From Pachyseris speciosa (taxonomy: Eukaryota; Cnidaria; Anthozoa; Scleractinia; Pachyseridae), in NCBI GenBank assembly GCA_016490735.1, contig JAEMWC010000052.1, positions 582,501-646,500 of the forward strand: a DNA stretch of 64,000 bases. Direction: 5' to 3'. Shown here one piece after another: positions 57,188 to 64,000 of this stretch (position 1 is its first letter; each line of letters starts with the position of its first letter). The notes beneath the pieces are model-generated. The model made no database searches. It worked only from the letters and a program-made list of their open reading frames with translations, and was not told where the DNA came from. A program made the translations under genes and the position numbers.

Positions 57188-58625
57188 TATTCAGGTGCGG
57201 TAGAAATCAAAGCTAATCGACAAGCGGAACAAGCCCTGCTCGCCATTTAAAGATTCTGTTGAAAGGTTAACATGTCGAGTCGACCCTTCAAACTTCACAT
57301 CAACTCTGGTCCCCGCAAACTGAATGTAATCAAAATAAATCGGAATTTTTGGTGACAATTTTTTCACGCTATCCATTAAATTGAGAACAAAGTTCAGTCC
57401 ACTCGATTTCCCTCTTTCCTAAGGGGCTGGTAATATGAGATTAAAACTTAACTACGGTTTCGGTTATTGCTCTTTTGAAATGATTGTAAAACCTCATTTT
57501 ATGAAAAAGGTAAAGCAAAGTGTAAGTCAAACTAGAAACACAAAAATTTCGTAAAAAGACTTCTTTCATGATTAGTAATATTTCAAGCTAATCCGTGGCT
57601 TATCTTTACCGAGATTTGAACAACTGGGCCCTGGTGTAATCCGGAGCAAATATTTTTTGCTCAAAAATGTTTGCCATTTATGCATCAGCGAGCATAACAC
57701 TCCTCTAGATACACGATTAATTTTTGATGTCGCCTCTAAAAACATATTTAAGGAAGGTGATGTTTGTTTGAGTGATAAATTCTTTGTGACAAAGGTCAAT
57801 ATATATGAAACAACTTCTTTACGTCAAAACCGTTACGTCGTTTCTATAAAAGTGAAAAATTGAGGCATGAAGTCAGTTACTCACGGAATATAAGTTAAAA
57901 AGTTGTCGTCGGAAATAATGAATTCTTTACAATGTAATATTTATAGCTCAAAATAAAACTAAAAAAAACTAGAATAAGTTGTTGTAATTTCCAATTCCAA
58001 TCCACAAACGCTGTTTATTGTGCATTCAGTTTTCTTTTCTAAAGCCTAGTTCTAAAGCCTAGTAAGTTCTAAAAAGGGGAATAAAAGATATAAAACCAGG
58101 GAATATTCAACTTTAATTTATAAATTTTGTTTTGAAAGTTGTTAGGTAGAGAGTGAAATTCGACAAATGCAATTCAAAACATACAGTTCAGTTAAATATG
58201 TAATGAGTTCATGTGTAGCTTACTTCGCGTTTCATGCAAGGCTTCTATACTCAAGCGGAAAGTTATCTAGTCACGCAACGTTTACCTACATATTTTCGCT
58301 TCTACATTAAACGCTATGCTTTATTTAATTTTGAGAGGTTTATGTGTAAAAAATAAACTGATTAAGGGAAATTTACTGGCAATCAAACAACCAAGCAACA
58401 ACTCCTTCCATCTACGAACCCGTTTGTGAAATCGCAAGGCAATATTGAAAATGGCTTTGAGCACGATAAAAGAATTTTTGCGTCTTGTGTAAAAATAGAT
58501 GTTGTTTTAATCAAATAATTTGACTCGATTTAAAAGTTGAATGGTTCTTTTGTCGCAGTCCATTTGTTTGTTTCTTAGAAAGTTACTCAGGTGATCCGTG
58601 TTTTGCTGACCTCATCAGTAGACTT
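57188..58625 (-). pseudogene. Unit Y3 exon-1-like block with the best preserved exon-2-like block
   Basis: The exon-2-like block (57191-57410, minus) is open for over 60 codons: SSGLNFVLNLMDSVKKLSPK, IPIYFDYIQFAGTRVDVKFE, GSTRHVNLSTESLNGEQGLF, RLSISFDFYRT and a stop. The exon-1-like block (58330-58625) reads MDCDKRTIQLLNRVKLFD followed by a stop. In the exon-2 end, a serine is AGC here and TCC in the next unit, a double synonymous change. No known domain recognised. Confidence 0.35.
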
Positions 58626-59019
58626 TGATGCGAACTAAAAGTTTAATGGCCGAATAGGCTTTACTGTCGCAAAGACGTTTGCATGACCAATAATGGATCC
58701 CTCTTGCTTAGCAATTTTTGAAGTAGAAGCTGAAATCGTCGTGTCTATTTAAGGGAAGTAAAACCAATATTCGCGGAATTTTTAAACAGAACGATAACCC
58801 GTCTTGTTTCATTTTCTTTGTATGTATCTTCACATTTCAGCTGTCGAGGCAGACTAATTGTAATCACATGATGTTTTGTATAAATAAAGGCTTTGTTCTC
58901 TAAGAAAAATTTAGTTCAGTCGTTGCCTTCTATCATGCAGCCTGGTTACGCAAATTCCCTCTTAAATCAAATGTCAGGCAATGGTCAGCTGAATGGTGTA
59001 GTTCCTAGCTATGAACAGG

Positions 59020-59225
59020 CTCCTTATTCAGGTGCGGTAGAAATCAAAGGAAATCGACAAGCGGAACAAGTTCTGCTCTCTTTTTAAGATTCTATTGAAA
59101 AGTTAACAATGTCGACCCTACAAACTTAACATCAATTCTGGTCCCCGCAAACTGAATGGAACCAAAATAGATCAGAATTTGTCGTGGCAATTTTTAGGCT
59201 ATCCATCAAATTGAGAACAAAGTTC
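59020..59225 (-). pseudogene. Further exon-2-like block (unit Y4)
   Basis: Homologous to 57191-57410: IQFAGTRIDVKF and LFRLSISFDFYRT are recognisable, but frames differ between the two halves. The antisense plus-strand frame at 58893-59087 (ending AEQVLLSF) overlaps it, so the coding strand is not fully settled. Confidence 0.3.
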
Positions 59226-59254
59226 AGTCTACTCGATTTCTTCAAAAATTTGTC

Positions 59255-59392
59255 TTTTCCTTGTGCTTGCGCTTATGCTTGCGTTCGCTTGCGTAGTGTG
59301 AAAACGACGTTCGTTTTCACTTGGCATAAGCTATTTGTGCTAGTGCTTGTGCTTGCGCTTGTGCCTACGTCGCTAGTGAAAACCAGGCTTTA
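59255..59392. mobile_element. Diverged copy of the palindromic GCTTGTGCTTGCG MITE
   Basis: CCTTGTGCTTGCGCTTATGC and the end CGCTAGTGAAAACCAGGCTT match the element at 10242-10497; the left end is truncated. Confidence 0.75.
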
Positions 59393-59903
59393 ATATGGGG
59401 CTTGTTGCTGTAAGGCCGATGAGTACTAATCTGAGATTAAAACTTAACCAAGGTTTTTATCTCGCTCTTTAAAAATGTTTCTAAAACCTCAATTTATGCA
59501 AAAGGTAAAGCAAAGTGTAAGTGAAAACAGAAACAAAAATCTTCGTAAAAAGAGTTCTTTCATGATTAGTAATTATGACAGGATCAAATTTCAAGCTAAT
59601 CCTGGGTTATCGTTACCGAGGTTTGAACAACTTGTCCCTGATGTAATCGAGCAATTATTTTTTGCTCAAATATATTTGCCAGTTATGAATGATATGGCAC
59701 TCCTCTTCATCCTTGATTTATTTTTGATGTCGTCTCTAAAAATATATTTAAAGAAGGTGATGTTGTTTGCCATGTGAGTAACTTAGTAAATTTGTTGTTA
59801 CAAAGGTCAATATAAATGAAAAAACGTCTTTATGTCACACCCTTCAGATAAATCAGCCACTCAATATCCCTTTTCCACGTGGCTGACTACGAAATGTCCG
59901 TAC

Positions 59904-61387
59904 TTACTCGAATCAGTAACACATTTTTTTGCTAAATTTAGCGGAGAGTTTAGAAGTCTTATTCATGGTGATACAAAGTTACACCGAAACTTTCGTAAGA
60001 TCTGATACCTTACTCTGTCACAAAATCTTTTCCAGTACAGGATCAACCCCAAACGAGGAGCGGAAAAACTGTCACAGACACAATTTCGTCTTCCTCCGTC
60101 TTAATCAGCTGCGACCTCGCAAACTTCGTTTGCCTTCCGCGAGCAATGTTACCATTTCCGACGGTGAACTGACACACTGCTAAAAACTGACTTTGATAAG
60201 AATTGTAATTTTGAAGAGATTCTTTCGATGAGTCGACGGAAAGGATGTTGAGTCACTTCATTAACTTTGTTGTATACTAGCCATCTTCGATCACCTGACT
60301 TTTCTCCAACACTGGCCGACGTTCATTTTGGCGATCGCGAAGTCCAGCTCTGATCCTTCCGCGGTATTTGAACTGTATGTTACCTCCATGAAGAGCTGAT
60401 TACCATTCTAATCGTTTTAAACGAACTGCGGTTTAAGAAACACCAGCTGGAAAACCAGCAGCGTTAAATGATGTCATATCAGTTTAATTTTGCTATCAAA
60501 ACATTCATAGTCGAGGCTAGTCATTTATAACTTAAAATAACGTAAGGGAAATAAGAGAACTTACATTAAAATTTTCCCAGCTAGCTTGTCTCTCTGGTCA
60601 TGATTACAGCTCGTGTTAAAAGGGAAAGGTAAACGAATAGGTGTCAGAGATGCTTGCTCGAATGCAGAGGTGTTGGTCGTAATTTAGATGTTAATTTAGC
60701 TTTTGTGCATTAAGTCGCTATTACTTCCGCACATGTCACCGCTCTAGATCTGTTAGCTTTATGCTTAGTCATATATGCTATAATGCTTCCGTTTTTCCTA
60801 TGTGTTGTCATTCTTTACAGTTGGCTTAAGCTCTCAATTAAATGGATGAACCTACCCTTAGTCGTGACCTGCCAAAACATGCTTCAATCGTTTTCTCTTC
60901 CTGTAGAGCATGACTGGGCAAAATTCGCAGCTTCCAAACGATGAAAATGTCATGAAGTTATCAAAAGCAACGAATGGCGTAAAGGGGTTTCAATCATCAA
61001 TCATAAGCACAACTCTACTCTCCTTTAAAGAGGTAATCAAGTATCGCAAATTGCAGTTTTTTTTTTACCGCACACAAACAAATCATTAAACTGAACAACC
61101 ACCCGAATCTCATGAGGGACGTTTCGAAGAATTGGGTTGACGGAAGACGGGTTTGCGCGCTAATGAGTCACAATTAGTTGTTATGTCAATTATATCATTT
61201 ACGTCAAGCTCATACAAAACTGCTTTGGTTTCAAAATTTTCTCTTTTATTGTGCAACACCCTACAACCACCATTTTGCTTTTCCTTTTGCATATTTACTT
61301 TGTGTACTGTCAGCAGCAGAAACTCAGGGCATTTGAGAATAGTATTCTATTAATCCTCCACTTTCGTATCTTCGCCCGTCAGAAAAG
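59904..61387 (+). pseudogene. Unit X5: blocks b and c intact, block a frameshifted
   Basis: Block a (59904-60034) aligns as LLESVTHFFAKF, then a 5-base loss, then LFMVIQSYTETFVRSDTLLC. Against X2 I count about nine synonymous and eleven replacement changes. Block b (60907-61032, 126 bp) is fully open between TGTAG and GTAATC: SMTGQNSQLPNDENV, KLSKATNGVKGFQSS, LLSFKE. Block c (61320-61387, 68 bp) is open: KLRAFENSILLILHFR, FARQK. An AATAAA follows near 61617. This is the best template for the family, but no copy has all three blocks intact. Confidence 0.5.
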
Positions 61388-62377
61388 GTAAAAAAGGAAC
61401 TTATTTTTCGTGCCTCTTCAAGGTGAGGAAAAAATCAAATGTCAGTGAACTGCTGATTTCAGGCGAAAATTGAACCTCGGTGTATCAAGTATTTCCTCAT
61501 TACTGCATGGTCTATTACTTAAGGAGAATCGAAAAGAAAGAAATTTAGCCCATTATTTTACCTAACTTAAGAATTTTATGGTGTATTATTGCTGGTCTAT
61601 AAACTTCAAGAAACTCAATAAACAAGGAAAGTTGAAAAAATTAAACGTCTTGTTGTATTCACCTTGTACCCAAGTTAATTCCCTTGTTCTCTTTCAAAAG
61701 ATAACGGTTTTCAAGAGAAAATGATTTCTCTTGCGGTTTAGTTTAAGTACATTCAAGCTGATTAAGAATTTTAAAGTGACCTCCAGAGCATGATTTGATC
61801 GCAGAAAGCTGTATATTTCAAATGACTTGCTGAACAGACTAGTGAACACAGAAAAAAAGTAACGTTCGATAATTAGTGGCTTTGTTAATCCAGTGTTAAT
61901 ATTCAAACGGTTTTTACTCGCAGATATTGCTGATTAATAAAAGTCGGCTGGCTATCAGACGTAAACGCCAGCGAGACGTCTCCGTGAAATGTTTGTCAGT
62001 GGGAAATTAACTGATATTTCATTCAAAACTTGGACAATGCCTTAGAAATGGGAACAGGTAAATGTCGGATTTGGTATTTTTGAACGATCATGACTATTTA
62101 CAAACATCCACGTATTAGGTACTTTGTGTTACAACTGAACCGGAGAGTTATGCTCATTGTTGAATACGCAAGTCATCCCCTTCAATGTCATTACTCACCT
62201 GATCCTTTTGGCATACTTGTCCTTCAATAGTTTAACCGCCGGCTAACGGTTTTATTTCTACTTGCGATCAAGTATCTATAGTCGTATCTCAGTTATATGT
62301 TGATATATATTGCTTTCTTTTATGGATAATTTCATCAATGGACAAAGACAAAACTAGATCCTGATCGATATCTGCCT

Positions 62378-62955
62378 ACGGTGCATTAAACGTGTGTACT
62401 TTACACCTCACAGGATCAAAATCTCCTTTAAGCCATTTACCTAAGCTCAAACGCACCTTTAAACAGCCAGCGATTGTGTTTGACAAGAAGGAAAAATCAC
62501 TAAAGGACATTCTTGTCCTCGCAAAACTTCCTTCAATCACACAACAATCATAAAGTCAACGAAGCGTTTAGTTACAAACTTGAAGGAAATTTACTTGTGA
62601 TCACCTAAACTGACTCCAAACAGTATTCGCGCAAATTTAGCGATTACAACTAAGCTGAGTCTACGAACATGAAAGCCTGATCACTTACATCCTGAAACTG
62701 ATCATGCCGATAACGAACGTAAACAGGACTACGGATTTTTTATCCAACGTCATTTTTGGATCAGTATGCACTTTATCACAGAACAACTATATATTTCGAA
62801 AATACCTTTAAATCACTCTCAACACACTGAGTGATTTTCGACCCTTCGAAAACACTGCAAAGTTGTTCTGTTTGCATAATTTTGCGCTCATTACACGGTG
62901 CACTGAACGTGTGATCTTCACACCTCACAGGATCGAAACGCCCTTCACGCCATTG
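62378..62955. repeat. Direct repeat of a 60-bp promoter-proximal motif
   Basis: CGGTGCATTAAACGTGTG ... CACCTCACAGGATC at 62378-62441 recurs at 62896-62955 as CGGTGCACTGAACGTGTG ... CACCTCACAGGATC. Each precedes a copy of the 270-bp repeat at 62459 and 63391. Confidence 0.8.
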
Positions 62956-62994
62956 GATAATCTATATTTTCCAATAAGAATCCCGCTTGTAACT

Positions 62995-63062
62995 AACCAA
63001 TCACAAACATTCTACGGTTGAAGTCCGCTATATAAAGAGACGTGATTCTACCTTCAGCACTC
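62995..63062 (+). promoter_or_regulatory. Candidate core promoter: CCAAT box, TATA box, initiator
   Basis: AACCAATCAC (about 62995-63004) lies about 30 bases before CTATATAAAGAG (TATA box 63029-63037). An initiator-like TTCAGCA follows about 24 bases later (about 63053). The arrangement and spacing match a canonical animal RNA polymerase II core promoter. The first ATG downstream is at 63193. Confidence 0.45.
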
Positions 63063-63192
63063 GAAACTAGCTCTCCTTCTGAGCTCTTCAAAAAAAAAAG
63101 CTTAAAAGCAACTGACGAAGGATCCAATCTTTTGGTTCCGAAACCGGTCTTGCATCTCAAAGCTGAAACACAGTTCTTTTCAGAACTCTACC

Positions 63193-63252
63193 ATGGCGCA
63201 GACAGTTTCCGACAAGGAGATGATTGCCATTTCAAAACACTACGTCTCTTAG
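63193..63252 (+). CDS. Candidate 19-residue ORF behind the TATA promoter
   Basis: It starts at the first ATG after the presumed start site, in the context ACCATGG, and reads MAQTVSDKEMIAISKHYVS before TAG. It could be a micropeptide, an upstream ORF, or the start of a spliced gene. No donor is obvious, and no homologous copy exists in the sister tandem unit. A longer overlapping frame at 63042-63344 begins without ATG and is not favoured. Confidence 0.25.
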   Translation: MAQTVSDKEMIAISKHYVS

Positions 63253-63687
63253 GAACTTACTCAGTCAAAGAGATCTTTGAAAACAACAACGAGACTTCAA
63301 ACAAAGTTTCTGTAAAAGAGGCTACCCTCCAACACTCGTTTTAAAGAAAATCCTGATTGAAGTTAAGTTCACCTACATTAAAACATATCTTTAACCAGCC
63401 ACCGATTGCATATCATACAAGAAGGTAAAATCACTAAAGGACATTCTTGTCCTCGCAAAACCTCCTTCAATCGCACAGCAATCATAAAATCAACCTAACT
63501 TTTAGTTACAAACTTGAAGGAAATTTGCCTGTGATCACCTAAATTGACTCCAAACAATATCCGCACTAATTTAGCGATTACAACTAAGCTGAGTCTATGA
63601 ACGAAAGCCTGATCACTTACATCCTTAAACTGATCACCCCGATAACGAACGTAGAAGCAGATGACTCGTAGACTTTAATAAACATCA

Positions 63688-64000
63688 CATGCTTTTCCAG
63701 ATAAAGGCATTGAATATTGAAATACCCAGAGAGAATATTGAAATATCCAGAGATTAAAAGAAAGAGACCGGCTCCAACATGCCCTTTGAACTTCAATCCT
63801 AACATTTTGGTTTAGTCTTTGATATTTGTGAAACTGCATTTTGATAGCAATAAAGGTTTCTGCACCACAAAGCAAAATGACAGAGACAATGAACAATGAA
63901 CAATGAAAAACCATAAATTCAAGTACTTGACAAAATCACAATCTCTAAGACATTAGTAACAGAATCTTTAAAATTGGAAAACAATGAACGAAGATATTGT
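63688..64000. repeat. Duplicated block (partner 53591-53909), runs off the window
   Basis: Nearly identical to the partner, with a few substitutions and an 8-base duplication (GAACAATGAACAATGA). Confidence 0.9.

Larger units (their letters stand above)
62459..63656. repeat. Direct repeat of about 267 bp (62459-62725 and 63391-63656)
   Basis: AAATCACTAAAGGACATTCT, TGTCCTCGCAAAAC, CAAACTTGAAGGAAATTT, TTTAGCGATTACAACTAAGC and the end CGATAACGAACGTA occur in the same order in both. The repeats flank a 665-bp interval holding the TATA-box segment. They look like tandem units and not like LTRs: no terminal TG/CA, no primer-binding site. Confidence 0.8.

Noticed and set aside
58893..59087. Plus-strand 64-codon frame ending AEQVLLSF as the coding strand
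   Set aside because: Sister units stay open at the end on this strand too, but the changes between units are mostly amino-acid replacing here and include a double synonymous change on the minus strand, so the minus strand is favoured. Not settled.
62459..63656. LTR retrotransposon with 267-bp LTRs
   Set aside because: The direct repeats lack terminal TG/CA, there is no primer-binding site or polypurine tract, the interval is only 665 bp, and the TATA box lies between the repeats, not within them.

Overview
The window looks like animal nuclear DNA, most likely from an anthozoan cnidarian such as a stony coral. This is an inference from style, not from a search. The sequence is AT-rich, genes are split into short exons with GT-AG introns, secreted cysteine-rich, EGF and fibrinogen-like modules occur in tandem copies, and MITEs, tRNA-derived SINEs and fragments of CR1/L2-type LINEs are abundant. 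No bacterial, plasmid or viral gene set is present. Few of the longer open frames are genes; most are chance frames or frames inside palindromic repeats.

Left part (1-26,200). A short open frame at 2-145 looks like the last exon of an unknown plus-strand gene. Then comes a minus-strand cluster of one gene family. Its six-exon plan is: signal-peptide exon, two cysteine-rich helical exons, an EGF exon, then a long last exon coding a second EGF and a fibrinogen-related (FReD-like) C-terminal domain. I see five copies. A (605-3597) is broken at its last exon. D (5982-9039) is a last exon only, split by a LINE and a DNA transposon. B (10807-15351) and C (18819-25949) have all six exons. An orphan first exon lies at 16615-16731. 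B and C sit in a segmental duplication of about 8 kb that includes upstream and downstream flanks. Their reading frames are interrupted only by single-base differences in homopolymer runs, so they may be intact genes with sequence errors, or young pseudogenes.

Middle part (20,200-41,600). This is mostly transposon debris: facing LINE fragments, a degenerate interstitial telomere-like stretch, SINEs in inverted orientation, and at least ten foldback or TIR elements, several dated by empty sites in paralogous copies. One exon with a likely signal peptide is at 32816-33092 on the minus strand. A diverged relative may lie at 38985-39253.

Right part (41,600-64,000). This is a mosaic of diverged tandem and segmental duplications. 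Two exon families recur in it. On the plus strand, three exon-like blocks (about 135, 126 and exactly 68 bp, all joining in phase 0) recur in five units, none fully intact. On the minus strand, 54,600-59,300 holds repeated remnants related to the signal-peptide exon at 33 kb plus a second exon-like block. I read both as decayed families of proteins I do not recognise. Near the right edge a roughly 430-bp segment with a CCAAT box, a TATA box and a small Kozak-context ORF is present in one tandem unit and absent from its sister.
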